Positions 31,189 to 44,300 of a stretch of 64,000 bases of DNA are shown here, piece by piece. Position numbers and translations under genes: made by a program. Location: positions 11,882,014-11,946,013 of the forward strand of contig OU342638.1 in the NCBI GenBank assembly GCA_910589415.1, read 5' to 3'. Below the pieces are notes generated by a model that saw nothing but the letters and a program-made list of their open reading frames with translations, was not told the origin of the DNA and searched no databases. The stretch is from Malachius bipustulatus (Eukaryota > Arthropoda > Insecta > Coleoptera > Melyridae). The stretch's first letter is position 1; each line of letters begins with the position of its first letter.

Positions 31189-33998
31189 ATTATTTATTTA
31201 TTTATTTATTTATTTATAGTTACACTGCTCTACAGGTAATATACCCAACTACAGAGCAGGAAATTACAGAAAGTTTAACGATATAAAAAATAAAAATATA
31301 ATAGGTAAATCCACAAATTATAACATATAGGCAATACATAATAACAACAATAATAACCGCAGCAATGACAGCAACGACAGAAAACAAGATAACTTGAACA
31401 ACAATAATTATTTCAAAGGTTCGTGCTATGCCAAACTAAGGACTTAAAATAGCTGGGGCTGCAGAACCTTGGATCTTTGTGTTTACACATATTGTCGCAC
31501 CGCGAATAACGGTGCTTTCGCCCTATGTCGCAACCCAGGGGGGTTGCCCTATTTCGTAGGGTTAGAAGGGGGGAAGAACATAAGATTTACAAAAACAAAT
31601 ATATACCTAATTTATTGAGCAAAAAATAAAAAAAAAACAGTTGAAATAATTTTGAAAGAAGATTAATAATAATAATTGATAGACATACGTTAATAACTAT
31701 GGGGGTACTAAAATGTTTACAATGGACTACGGTCCCTACTATCAAAGCCTAGTCCTTTACAGCCGCCACTAGTTTCCAGGGGAGCCCTCTGGTACTATTA
31801 GAGATTAGAGATAAAATAAAAACCTTGAAGGGGAGCTACCTTGAGGAGGCCTTGAGTGTACCTCGGCTACCCTGAAAGTCTCTAGCGATTGCTGAGGACT
31901 TTTTATATATATATATATATGATTTGACCTTAGTATGGTCAAGAAAGAACGCTCATTAAATACATACACTAAATTCATGAAAATAGAATGTACTTACATA
32001 CGCATCATCCTAATGCTTATTGGTACCATTTGTAAAAACTGCGAACAGCTTTTGTCCCGGAGAGTCAGCTCCTTAACCAGCACTTTCACAATAACGGCAC
32101 TACTTTACTTATGACTTTACGGAGTACCCGCTGTCTCCAAGAGTTGGAGTCACACTCCCCCAGAGTAGAAGCCCCTCTGTCCCCCAATCTGGGTCGCACT
32201 CTCCTTTTTATTACCTCTGCTGATTAGGTCAGCAAAGTCGATAAACTCTTTTCAATTTACACATCATGCTAGCAAGTTTGTATTTCTCAATAAGTTTTGA
32301 AATGATTATTCAAATAATAGTTGTGCTGACTTGAATTATTAATGATGTTTAATAGTTAAGAAATCTTATTAATTCAGTGCTCTGGTTTTTGTGCCTACTT
32401 GACAATATTATTGTACAAATCGCATATTCTATAAATGATTGAAAATTTTAAAACATTTGTTCTCGGCGTAGGCAGATAAAATGCGTGTCCCTGTCGAGAA
32501 CCCTCCCTAGGTACATTAAAATTTAGCATGCCATATAAAGCAGGACAATCAATGACACCATTTACCAGTTTATGTAAAAATATAAGAGACTGATAGTGTC
32601 GCCTCTTCTCAAGAGCCGACATCGAAAATCGCTCCCAGAGCACAGCATTCGGTATTCCTGTTTCGGGATAAACGCCACTCACCCTGTATGTTAGAAGTTT
32701 CAAAAACCGTCGCTGAACAGATTCTAATAAGTTCATGTGAGAAGCATATGACGGAGACCAAATAGGCGACGCATACTCTAATTTTGATCTTACAAAAGCA
32801 TTAAAAAGTACTTTGAGAACGTCTTCACTAACAATATCTCTGCCGCTTCTAAGTACAAATCCATAGGTCCTAAGTGATTCGCCAACAATAGTTTCGATGT
32901 GTCTTGAAAACGTGAGCTTGCTGTCGAAAACAACACCGAGATCTCGAAATGTGTTTGACCGATGCAAAATTCTATCTTAAATTTGATAGTCAAATATAAC
33001 TTGTGACTGCTTCAAAGTAAAAGTAAGCGTGTTGCATTTTCCAACGTTTAACGGCATATTATTCCTCATACACCAGGATGAGAGGTTGTGAAGATTCTCC
33101 TGCAATCTCTGGCAGTCACTTACATCTCTAACGATACTGAAAATCTTGATGTCGTCTGCATACATCAAGCATTCAACCGTGAGACATTCAACAATATCAT
33201 TCATATATATTATAAACAGTAAGAGTCCCAACACGGATCCCTGAGGAACACCAGACGGCACCCCGTACTCGACAGACCTGAAACCATTCAGTTCCACATA
33301 TTGCATACGGTCAGTCAGATATGACCGCATCAATGATACAACAGAATCGGAAAAATCAAGAAAAGTCAACTTACGCAACAAAATGCCATGGTCCAGCCTG
33401 TCAAAGGCCTTAGACAGGTCGGTGTATATAACATCCACCTGCAGACCTCCATCAACAGCCTTGGCCAAATATTGGGTCATACATGCCAGATTGGTCACAA
33501 CAGATCTCCCCTTGACAAAGCCATGCTGCGACACGGACAACATCCCATGAACCTCAGAATACAAGCTATTATTATAACAGTATCCCAAAGACTTTGCTGA
33601 AATTGCAGATAACACTAATGGGTCTAAAATTAGTTACATCTGTTTTGTCACCCTTCTTATGGACGGGGCAATTTTTGGATCTCTTCCAGATGTCAGGAAC
33701 TGTCTGTGTACGTAAGCTCAGGTTAAACAAGATTGCCAATGGTCGCGCAAAACAGTTCGCACAATCCTTTAAGAAAAAAGCTGGAATTTCGTCTGGACCA
33801 ACTGTCATTTTATTTTTGAGTCTCTTTAGACCCTCCAATACCTCGTCTTCAGAGAATGGCTGAACACCAAATTTGTTGCCCGCATTACTTTCATTGTTGT
33901 CACAATAAGACGAATGAGATGGGACAGAAAAGGCCCCACTGATTATGGCATAGCATACTCCTCCGCCAGCCAATCAGTTAAAAATGTCCTTAATGTAG
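31189..33998 (-). mobile_element. minus-strand LINE insertion with (TAAA)n 3' tail
   Basis: The 3' end is at 31189-31216, a (TTTA)n run on the plus strand that reads (TAAA)n on the element's own strand. The coding part lies at 32395-33973 and the 5' end near 33998, where I-like sequence resumes. The 3' untranslated region (31217-32394) includes GC-richer segments (31495-31580, 31740-31890) and a (TA)n run at about 31904-31920, and has no frame. Inserting here split the I-like ORF2 and lost a few codons of it; a target duplication is not clear. Confidence 0.7.
32395..33973 (-). pseudogene. LINE reverse transcriptase (Jockey/CR1-type), 5'-truncated
   Basis: Three blocks run from high to low coordinates. 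33973-33572 has the RT fingers (MTVGPDEIPAFFLKDC, CPVHKKGDKTDVTNFRPISV). 33615-32977 has the core (SQHGFVKGRSVVTNL, IYTDLSKAFDRLDH, SGVPQGSVLG and the catalytic CLMYADDIKIF), with PLNVGKC. 32967-32395 has the thumb and C-terminus (DLGVVFDSKLTFSRHI, VRSKLEYASPIWSP). Catalytic residues are present, but a stop and frameshifts at about 33590 and 32975 separate the blocks. Endonuclease and ORF1 are absent. Confidence 0.8.
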
Positions 33999-33999
33999 G

Positions 34000-35280
34000 T
34001 AGTTCAAAACCAGGCACTGAGAATCAGCTTAGGTGCTTTTAGAACGAGCCCAGTCGAAAGCATGTACATCGAGGCTAATGAGCCATCCGTTTGTATCAGA
34101 CGACAACAGCTATCAATGACATACGCAGCTAGACTGTCAGCCCTCCCCCACCACCCCGTTTACAAACTCATGAATACCCCACAACAGCTACGATACAATC
34201 ACAGCCCTCACAGATTCCAATCGGCTCTCGAAGTCACACACTCCTTGCCCGATTTCCAGGGAATATACTTCACCAAAACCACACCGAATCACATATCAGC
34301 AGCACCTCCCTGGGAGTTGAAGTTGCCAACTTTAAATCTGCTGTTCTGTAGATACAAAAAGTCGGAGGTCTCGCCTCTCGTCCTCACAGAGGCCTTCAAA
34401 GAAATAATCAACCTAGCAGAATACGACGAGGTTTTCTACACAGATGCCTCAAAAAGCTCTACTAGCGTTGGTTGTGGTGTTGCCCATTCAAGTGGTGAAT
34501 ACTCCTTCCGCCTATCAAGCAGCTGCAGCGTACCCACAGGAGAGCTGTACAGTATACTGCAAGCTATGGACAATGTAAAACAAGACCTTCGGAAGGTAGC
34601 CATATGCACAGACTCGCTATCCTCAATCGACTCCCTTAAGAATATTTATCCTACACGAATCATTCAATAGCATCACATGTTGGCATTCAGGACAACGAGA
34701 AAGCTGATCAAATAGCGCAGAATGCTTCCACCTTAGCAACGCCGATCACTGAAATACAACTCTGCGGTGACCTGCAACTGACTATCAAACGCACAGCGAA
34801 AGAGGTCTGGGCAAGACAATGGAGCGCTCTTAACACAAAACTCCACGAAGTTACTCAAACAACTTCAAAAGCCAGGACACCTTCTCTGCCCAGAACAGAA
34901 AAAGTAGTGTTACGTTGGCTACGAATTAGACACACGTCCCTAACCCACAGCTACCTATTAAGCCACGAAAATCCATAACTCTGCGCTAACTGTAACGCCT
35001 GACAAACTATAAAACACATATTAATATAGTGCGAAAACTACAGGCAGAAACGACATCAAAACAAACTAGCTCCATGAAATATTAAGCTCCCAGGACTAAC
35101 AGCCAAAACAGTTCAAGTATCTGCAAGACATAAATCTATACCACAATATATAATGTTCATCCAGTGTAATAAAGTGCACGTGTCAATGACCTAAGCTGTC
35201 CAGACACGTTAATATTAAAAAAAACAATTGTAAGAGAATAAATGTAATTTTTAGAGAAGATCGTTAAATAAATTAAAAGC
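34000..35280 (+). pseudogene. I-like LINE, right part: end of RT, RNase H, C-terminus
   Basis: Continues the element of 29119-31188 after the minus-strand insertion: VVQNQALRISLGAFRTSPVE is the conserved segment that normally follows RSKLDYG. RNase H shows FYTDASKSST, GELYSILQAMD and CTDSLSSIDSL. After a frameshift near 34667 it continues with HVGIQDNEKADQIAQNA and the I-clade end LRIRHTSLTHSYLL with CANCNA. Several stops are present. The 3' UTR contains AATAAA at about 35232 and 35263. Confidence 0.8.
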
Positions 35281-35741
35281 ATTGGAAACTTGGAAAACAA
35301 CTTTGCTTCAATCAATTATTCTGAGTTTCTTGATAACGACAATGGTAAAAACGGCACTTCGATATCTGCTTCTTATCTCGAAAGATATATAGCTCTGTAT
35401 TTGTGACGTCATATTATCAGTCGCGACTGTCTGTTATACACATGCCCAGTATTTAATTTAAATAAATATAAAATACCTCCAATAAGAAGTTCTTTAAAAC
35501 ATTACAGACCTAACTGCCACGGTGATCGCAATTAGTGACAGTGAGAGCGCTGAATTATTCTACAGAGTGTTAAAGAGATAGTTAAAGTGAGACCGGAAGA
35601 GCAGCAACAACATACACCAGGGCGGACGCCAGGCTACACCGACCCAGCCAGCAGAGCAAGGTAGGCTCCTTCATCTACCGACCGCATGGTCATATACCTA
35701 CACACACAGACATCCACACACACCAGAAGCTACATGGAAAC

Positions 35742-36726
35742 ATGCCTATAAACGAACAAAACCAGGACACACACATGGAAACACAGGAAACAACAAATGA
35801 TTTCCTCTACGACCTGACAGACACCACGAAAATCAAGGATATAATAGCCTTCTTCACAGAAAGGCTACAAACACTGACATCAACCGACAGCAATGACACA
35901 GCCGGCAAACGTAAGAATTCCTCTGACCTTGAGGAATTCAAAACAACAAAAAAAAAAACACCAGACAGAAATATAATATCACAAAAATTAGTTTGGCAGA
36001 GGATGGAAGGTTCACACAAAACCGCTTCTCCCCCCCTTACAAATACGACACCCGACTCGGAAATCCCTGACTCCGACACAGTGAACCCCCCAACGCCAGC
36101 CACAACCTCAAATACAGCACATACTGAAAACAAGAAAGACAAAGACACTGACAAAGAAAAGACTCCACCCATTGTCCTCAGGGATCCCGAAAAATGGATA
36201 TTGATCGCTAAGGAAATGGACAAACAAGACATACACTACCACAAGGCCAGCACAACGAAAGACGGAATAAACATATACACAAACACCACCACAGACTTTA
36301 GAAAACTAAGCCAACTTCTAGAAAACTCAAATACACAATACCACACTTACAAATTAAAAAGTGAAAGACAACTGAGAGTGGTCATCAAGGGGGTGCCCCC
36401 GCACCTCTCCACAGACGACATCATAGATGACCTACACAGTAAGGACTACAAACCTTCATCGATCTCACGGATGAAATCAAAAGACGGACGAGACATACCT
36501 ATGATCATAATCGACATACCACAGGAATACAAATCCATCTATAAAATAACAGACATACATATGTAGGCTGACAGTCAAAACGGAAGCCTACAAGACTAGA
36601 CAAACTAACGGACAGTGCCACAGGTGCCAGAAATACGGACACGCTCAGCAGAATTGCAAGGCAGACTACAAATGCCTGAAGTGTGGGGAGGGGCACTCCA
36701 CACACTTATGCACCAAACCCAGAACC
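35742..36726 (+). pseudogene. Jockey-like LINE ORF1 (gag), left part
   Basis: ATG at 35742 opens 274 codons: a hydrophilic T/K/D-rich N-terminus, then at about residues 185-265 a PRE_C2HC-type gag domain (LRVVIKGVPPHLSTDDI). A frameshift near 36560 follows, then two zinc knuckles (CHRCQKYGHAQQNC and CLKCGEGHSTHLC). The frame is cut at 36726 by a LOA-like LINE insertion and resumes at 40128 with the third knuckle. The region 35500-35741 is C/A-rich and probably the 5' UTR with internal promoter. Confidence 0.8.
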
Positions 36727-39700
36727 TCCTTCGTCACAGGAAATGGAACTACTGGTTAAGTACTGCGAGGACCATAACCTCCAGGTCATCATTGGTGTCG
36801 ATGCAAACTCCCATCACGCAGTGTGGGGCAGCAGCGACACAAACAACAGAGGTGAGTCACTGTTACAGTTTATGGTATCCAGGAAACTGGAACTTCTGAA
36901 TAGGGGCAGGGAACCCACCTTTGTAACATCGAGACGGAAAGAAATAATTGACATCACCTTAGCTTCCCCTCGTATCGGCGCCCGGGTAGTCAAGTGGCGT
37001 GTATCTGATGAACCGTCTCACTCAGATCACAGATACATTCAGCTGGAAATCAACTCCGTTGATAAGACAGCAGAGCTGTATCGCAATCCACGAAAGACTG
37101 ACTGGGCGAGGTACAGGGCGGAGCTGAGGGCAAATCTAACCAATGTCAAAAGCAACATTGCATGCATATACGATATCGAGGTAGCTACAGAACAACTCCA
37201 AGTAGCCATTACAACCTCATATCACAACAACTGTGCTCAGACACCCCGTCGGAAAGGTGGGGATGTCAGTTGGTGGAACCCCAAACTGGCGGAAATGAGA
37301 CAGAAAACACGTAAGCTTTTTAACAAAGCTAAGAAAACAGGAAAGTGGGACGAATATAAGACCACCATTACTGAATACAACAAGGAGATCAGATTTGCAA
37401 GAAGAGCTGCGTGGAGGAAGCTCTGTCAGGATGTGGAAACGACATCCGAAGGAGCAAGACTCTACAAACTCATGGCAAAAGATCCCCTGAACCCCATTGG
37501 TACCTTAAAAAGTAGCAATGGTAATTACACAGAAACCGGGAGGGAAACTCTTAAGGTACTCCTCAGAGCACACTTTCCGGACTGCAATGTAATTGAAGTG
37601 GAAGATGGCCTACACAACACTCTGGAAAACCTGAACCACAGGGTTACCAGGGAGGACTGGAGGACATCAAGACACATAATTACATATGAAAAAGTTAAAT
37701 GGGCCATAAGCTCATTTGAGCCTTACAAGTCACCTGGCCCGGACGGGATCTATCCTGCCCTTTTGGAGCAGGCGAGTGAAGATCTCACGCCGGTGCTTTG
37801 CAGGATATTCAGAGCCAGTTTGGCACTTGGTTACATTCCGCTGGCCTGGAGAGAAATAAAAGAGGTTTTTATACCGAAACCTGGACGTAATGACTACGAC
37901 GAGGCCAAGGCATATAGACCGATTAGTTTGACATCCTTTTTACTAAAAGCGATGGAAAAACTGGTTGAGAAGCATCTCAGGCAAACCTTTCTTACAGAGA
38001 GGCCATTAAGCCAGAGGCAACATGCTTTTCAACCAGGTAAATCATGCGAATCAGCTTTGCACCAGCTAGTGATGAGAATTGAAAAATCACTAGACAACAA
38101 AGAAATTGCCCTCGGGGCTTTTCTAGACATAGAGGGGGCGTTTGACAACACCTCCTTTAGCTGCATGGTATCGGCTGCTAGAAGACATGGCGTCGACGAC
38201 ACCACAACTAGGTGGCTGAGCGCTATGTTGGAAGGCAGAAGAGTCCAAGCAACTCTGTTTGGCGAGACGATGCGGGTCACCGTCACCAAAGGATGCCCAC
38301 AGGGCGGAGTCCTATCTCCGTTGCTGTGGGACATGGTGGTGGATGACCTGCTTATCAAGCTAAATAACAAAGGTTATTATACCCAAGGCTATGCGGATGA
38401 CATAGTCATACTGGTCATGGGGAAATACACTAAAACCATCTCAGAACTCATGCAAGGGGCTCTGAATATCGTGGAGCAATGGTGCCTCGGGGCGAAGCTT
38501 CGCGTAAACCCTGTCAAAACGGCACTGGTCCCCTTCACCAAAAGAAGCAAGATGGAGGAATTAACCCCACCCATCTTCTTCAATGAACGGCTGCAGGTGA
38601 ACGACCGGGTCAAATATCTGGGAATAACCCTGGATGCAAAACTGACCTGGAATCTTCACCTGCAGAAAGCGATAAATAAAAGTAAAATGGCACTGATGGC
38701 TTGTAGAAGGTCATTCAGTAAAACATGGGGACTGAAACCACGCATGGTACATTGGCTGTATATTGCCGTGGTCAGGCCCATACTAACATATGGCTGTCTA
38801 GTCTGGTGGCCAAAAATCGACCAGAAACAAGCCATTATGAAAATTCAAAGTGTTCAAAGGCTTGCATGCTTAGGCATCACGGGAGCCATGAACACTACAT
38901 CAACGACAGCACTGGAGGCCATACTTGACCTGCCTCCTCTTGACATTCATATTAAGAGCGAGGCACGATTGGGCGCCTACAGGCTGAAACAAAACAAAAA
39001 CTGGGACAAACCTGGGAAAACCGGGCATTCCAGAATAACTGATATCATCGCAGATCCTATCCTGGAAATGCAATCCGATGGTATGAGTACTACGATATCA
39101 TTTGTAAAACCATTCAAAGTTCTAATGGACTGGAAAGAATGGCAACAAATGGAACACCTGTGCCTGAAAAAAGGGCTGGTCTGGTACACTGACGGTTCAA
39201 AGACAGGGACAGGTACCGGAGCTGGAGTGCATGGGGTGGTCCCCGGATGCAATATTTACGTGCCACTGGGGACTCATGCCAGCATCTTCCAGGCCGAAAT
39301 AAATGCAATTAGGCTATGCGTTGGAGAGAATACCAGAAGGAACTATCGAGGTAGGGAAATCTACATCCTCTCCGACAGTCAGGCTAGCCTGAAAGCCCTT
39401 GCAGCTTATGAAATCAGATCAAAACTGGTCTGGGAATGCCTGCAAGACCTCATTGACTTAGCCAGGTGTAACGTGGTGACACTAGTTTGGGTTCCGGGTC
39501 ACCGTGGGACGCCTGGTAATGAGGCTGCAGATCAACTAGCCAAGAAAGGCGCTGGGATAAACTACACTGGGCCCGAACCAGTGTTTGGCATCCCAAAGAA
39601 CACTGTACGCGGGGCGGTGGCTCAGTGGATAAGAACACAACATAGAGCACACTGGAACCGTACAACAGGAAACAAACATGGTAAGGTGATGATCAAGGAG

Positions 39701-40009
39701 CCCTCTCAAAACCTTGCCAGACAGATACTGCAACTAAATAGAATGCAGATCAGAACGGTGGTGGGTCTTCTCACAGGACACTGCCACCTAAGAGTACACC
39801 TACATAAACTGGGGATATACAGAGAAGACCCAATTTGTAGACTCTGCAATGAAGAAGACGAGACAGCTTCTCATGTGATATTCGAGTGTCCAGCACTCGC
39901 ACGAACACGCTATGCGGTCCTGGGACCAATCAGTCCCGGGAGCCATCTAGCGGTAAAAACCTTGGTTAGCGGGCTGCTAAACCTTGTCAAAGGAACGGAG
40001 CTCTTCTAA
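36727..40009 (+). CDS. LOA-like ORF2: partial endonuclease, RT, RNase H, zinc knuckle; unbroken
   Basis: The open frame continues leftward to 36683 only by chance through Jockey sequence with no ATG start, so the true gene is 5'-truncated. About 1,090 residues remain. The endonuclease end has IIGVDANSHHAVWGS and SHSDHRYI. The RT has SPGPDGIYPALL, WREIKEVFIPKPG, YRPISLTSFLLKAMEKL, LDIEGAFDNTSF, KGCPQGGVLSPLLW and YADDIV (near codon 570 of the open frame). RNase H has YTDGSKTGTG, LSDSQASL and PGNEAADQLAKK. The end carries VVGLLTGHCHLRVHL and a CX2C..HX4C knuckle (CRLCNEEDETASHVIFEC). RNase H with this ending is typical of the LOA/R1-like group. All RT and RNase H catalytic residues are present, but loss of the endonuclease N-terminus and 5' end means it cannot mobilise itself. 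Confidence 0.85.
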
Positions 40010-40112
40010 TCAAGGAGAATCTAAATGTGAGAAATACAATAAGCCCGCTGGCTTCAGTGTTTGGGACCTAATAAACCATCTCTCACATTTAGTTAAAATA
40101 CCAAATACCAAT
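36727..40112 (+). mobile_element. LOA-like LINE insertion with 15-bp target duplication
   Basis: The insertion is bounded by ACCAAACCCAGAACC at 36712-36726 and 40113-40127. Outside these copies the Jockey-like ORF1 reads on in frame (knuckle two on the left, knuckle three on the right). The element is 5'-truncated inside its endonuclease and ends in a short 3' UTR with taaaataccaaataccaat just before the right duplication. Perfect duplication and an unbroken frame point to a recent insertion. Confidence 0.9.
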
Positions 40113-40127
40113 ACCAAACCCAGAACC

Positions 40128-40740
40128 CTAGAAGCCAAATGTGCCAACTGCACAGGAGCACATCCTGCTAACTATAGAGGGTGCCCCGAGCACCCCAGCA
40201 ATAGACAAACTGACCCAACACCCACACCTCAACTAATGATTTACAAAGAAACACTCAGGACCAAACTCACGACTATACCACAGCCAGAAGACACAAAATC
40301 CACAACAAAACAAGACGACAAAAAACAGACAAAGACAAATATCGCCCACCACCTTGGCGATCTACTGGTCCAAAATTACGAGCTCAACCCGACCGAAATC
40401 GAAAAAATTCTACGAGATTATACAATCAATTTTAAAAGAAACACAAAAACTAACAAATTAATTAAACACATCGAACAAATATGGCGAAACAAACGAGACA
40501 TCTTTCCAGCCTAAAAATAGGTTACTGGAATGCGGACCACTGAATGACAACCCACGGGCAGACAAAAAAGCAGACTTAAGAGAATTTATTTACGCCGAGA
40601 ACATAGACATATTGTTCCTCGAAGAGACTCTACTAAAACGTACACAGAACCCAAAAATAGCCAACTACAAATTTTACAAACGACACTGGGACAAATTTGG
40701 CGGCACAGCTGTGTACGTCAAAAACACAATACAACCTAAT
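40128..40740 (+). pseudogene. Jockey-like LINE, right part: ORF1 end and ORF2 start
   Basis: ORF1 resumes with the third knuckle (CANCTGAHPANYRGC) and runs to TAA at about 40514. ORF2 opens within ORF1's last codons at ATG 40480 (MAKQTRHLSSLKIGYWNA) in another frame. After a short frameshift near 40545 the endonuclease continues (DLREFIYAENIDILFLEE, GGTAVYVKNTI) and ends at 40738, where a palindromic-element piece takes over. The RT is missing, so the element was cut here by later insertion or deletion. Confidence 0.75.
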
Positions 40741-41075
40741 GAGAAAAACCAAAATGGCTTGTGAAGGGGACATAAAATACAACTTACAAAATGGCACAAT
40801 CCAACAGACAATTATACTTCCCTGTAACATTGATAGAACTAAAAATGATTCATAATCAATGAGAATGGCAAAAATTGTTGTATTTTATGTCCCCTTCGAA
40901 ACCCATTTTGATTTTTCGCCATTGTTGTTTGGTATTTTAGTAATTTAATTTTTTCCGTAGGCGGGCGTCTGAAATTAATAAAGTTAATAAAGTTAAAAAA
41001 CTATTATGAGAGATTTACGGGGGGGGGGGGGACGCGCTGCAACCCCAGAACTGATGTTTGTGGATTTATGCAATT
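40738..41075. repeat. half of a TA-type foldback element related to 53232-54084
   Basis: Shares ccaaaatgg.tt..aaggggacataaaat, its inverse gtattttatgtccccttc.aaacccattttgatttttc, a G-run of 13 and gctgca.ccagaactga..tttgtgga with the element at 53232-54084. Only about one half is present. On the right it runs straight into the (TTACAA)n tail of the CR1-like LINE. Confidence 0.7.
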
Positions 41076-41349
41076 ACAATTACAATTACAATTACAATTA
41101 CAAATTTCTTTATTGTACTTGAATTACAACAGTCATTGCTCAGTACAACAGCGTCATTACAGAAATTATAAAAACAAACATAAAGACAAACAGTAAAAAT
41201 TTTTAAAACACACAGCATGTCAGCATAACGCCGGGAACAGTGAGGGTCGAGACGCGCAGAGACACAAAAGAAATCAGTTCTCGATCGAGGCATAGTTCCA
41301 TCTCTATGATAAGGATGGATCAAGGCTTTGAGTTTTAGGTGTTTTAATA

Positions 41350-44300
41350 TCAGACTGCAGGTAGGGATGGGGGGTGGAAGGACAGTATATCAGAGGTAGT
41401 GTAGGGTTCCAACTCCGTGAGATGTTTCCGGAGATACGCACTGTACGCTGAGAACCCAACAGTTGCAGGATCTATTTTGAAGTGGTTCAGGTATTTGATA
41501 GATGCGTACGTGAATGTCCTTTCTGAAGACGACAGATGGTGTGTAGGAGGTTTAAACAAATTGAACCTGGTACTGTAGTGATGCGTGAATCGGTAAGGTA
41601 AAAGTCTATCCTGATTTTTGTGGATCAGTTTGAGCAGAGAGAAGACATACAAAGCAGGCACGGTAAGAAGTCCAAGCCGCCTGAAATGGCCTCTGCATGA
41701 CTGCTGCATTGACAAGCCTGTCAGGATCCTAATCGCTCTCTTTTGAAGAAGAAAAACCCTTCGCAGAGATCTCTCAGACCCACCCCAGACGGCCAGCCCA
41801 TAGTTCACGTGGCTGATGAAATGCCCATAATAAGCAAAGAGAAGAACCTCAGGGGACACCGTGTGCTGAAGGCGTCTAAGAAGGAAGCAGACACTAGCAA
41901 GACGACGGCACAAATGATCTGTGTGAGCCGACCAGTTTAGGTTCTGGTCGATGTGGAAGCCCAAAAACTTCACCACGCCCTTCGGCTCGATCAAGGCACC
42001 ATCGGTGGGTATGGAGGGTAAAGGTGGAAGATGTGATCGGCTAGAGTGAAAATCAATCAGCTCAGTTTTGTCTAAGTTAAGTTTTAGTTCATTGGCCCTG
42101 AGCCATAAACTTGCTCTTTTCAACGGGAGTTGAATGGTATCTATCAGACTAGGAGGGTCGCCTGGTTTTATCCTAATAAGAATTGTTGTATCATCAGCAT
42201 AGTTAACACAGAGTGAATTTGGGGAGGTAATTTTGGGGCCCAGATCGTTAATGAAGATAAGAAAAAGAAGTGGACCGAGAACACTACCCTGTGGCACCCC
42301 AGAGGAGACTGGAGCAAAGGGTGATCGCACAGGTCGGCCATCAGACCCAGTAATCTGAACCGCCTGTGTTCTTCCCTGTAGGTAGCTGGTAAACCAAGAA
42401 AGGGGCAATCCACGAACTCCGACATTCTCCAGTTTCCGAAGGAGGCACTCGTGGCACACACTGTCGAAGGCCTTGGAGAGATCCAAAAGCCAGCCCACAG
42501 TGCGCATCCCCTCCTCCAAACCCTGAGATATGAAGTCCGTAAGCTCTACAAGAGCCGTCTGGGTAGATCTGTTTTTAAGAAAACCATGCTGGGAGCGGGA
42601 AAGGATCTTTGTTTTGTCTAGAAAGTCAATAAGACGAGATGAGACAAGAGATTCAAGAATTTTATCAAATACCGATAGTAGACTAATCGGTCGGTAGTTT
42701 TCAGGGTTTTTGACGTCGCCCTTTTTAAAAATAGGCTTAACTAACGCTGCTTTGAGATCTTCGGGGAATACACCAGTCTGAAAGGAACTGTTGTAAATTT
42801 CTGATAATGGCTGAGCAAGCTCAGCAATGCAATACCTGGCAACAAAGGAGGGAATCTCGTCCAAGCCCGAAGACTTCTTACTTTTAAACCTAGAAACTAT
42901 TTCTATAATTTCCCGAGGTGACGTCGGAAAAAATACGAAGGAAGAAGAGGCGTGTGTTGACATGTTGGATCCGTGGGTGTGACTATATGTGGGGGAGTCA
43001 TTTGAAAGAAAGACGGAATTGAGCATCTCTGTCATTTCTTCAGGATCAGTCGTCACCTTGTTTCGGTACTCAAGTTCTAAGATTTTATGCGAAGTGTTTA
43101 TTGACTTGCATTGGTTGTTTATGAGGGTCCATCCTGCTTTGATGGGATTTTCAGATTCACTGATAAAGACGTCGTTACAGCGCTTGGTCTCCTGCCTCAC
43201 CAGGTACCCAAACCGTCGCTTTAGGCTGCACAGCTGAGTTCTGAACAGCTGGTTGGACGTGTTTATTAAAGGATTTAGGAGATTAATCGTGTCGTATAGT
43301 TGACGAATTTCAGAGGTGAGCCACTTGGGACTGGAGAGTCTAGGCCCATGAACTCTACATCTCCTGAGTGCGAAGTATTTGTCGAAGTAGAATGAAAGAG
43401 TGTCAGAGAAGCAGGAGTATTTCGAATTCGTATCAGGGGCATCCAGAACTTTGTGCCAGCCCAAACGCCGGAGTTCGCTTTGCAGCTGTGCAAGGAGAAG
43501 GGGGTCTTTTATATCTCTCTTCCATGTCATCAGGGGTTTGTCGGCGAGACCGCGGGTGCAGGCCGTCTCAGAAACTCCAAGGGCCACATGCAGTCCAAAG
43601 TGGTCTGATAGAAAAGTTGGCAAGATTTGACTATCGAGCAACTGAAAAATACCAGAAATCGCGACGTTATCGATGCATGTTGACGAGGTGTTGGTAACTC
43701 TTGTTGGGTCCCTAAAACAAAGTCGAAAACCATAAGAGAAGAGAGTCTCGGTCAGGCTGGAGGTGTTGGCGTTCTCACAGAGTACGTCAATATTGAAGTC
43801 CGCAGCCAGAACCACGTTATTTGTGATCCGGATGGCCACGTCAAGCAATCCGTCTAGGTGACGAATGAAATCTCTTACAGGGCAGGCAGGTGATCGATAT
43901 ATAGATATAATTAGTGCTTTCTGAGACCGAAATTTGGTTTCGGTTGCCGATATTTCACACACGAGTGGCTGCGAAAGAGAGCAGAGGCTATGAACAACCC
44001 TACACTGAATGTCGGACCTGCCATAGATAGCCGAGCCCCCGTAATCTGACTGCCTGCAGAAGGAAGAAGAAAGGTTGTAATGATCGATTTTGATCTTTTG
44101 AATGTTGTCAGATGTTAAGAAATGTTCGTTTAAGCAAACAAACTCGGGAAATCCCAGATCAGAGATCATGATACCCAGACCATCCACGGAGTTGTTAAGG
44201 GACTGAATGTTTATGTGTAGGACCCGGAAGTCATGTCTGGAATGATGGGGTGAGAGCACAGTTGATGTGAGAGAGGTAGATGTTGAATTGTTTTGACTCC

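Noticed and set aside
36683..36726. Start of the long LOA frame within gag-like sequence as a real N-terminus
   Set aside because: The first 15 codons are Jockey-derived DNA in the wrong frame with a GTG start, separated from the LOA part by the target duplication.
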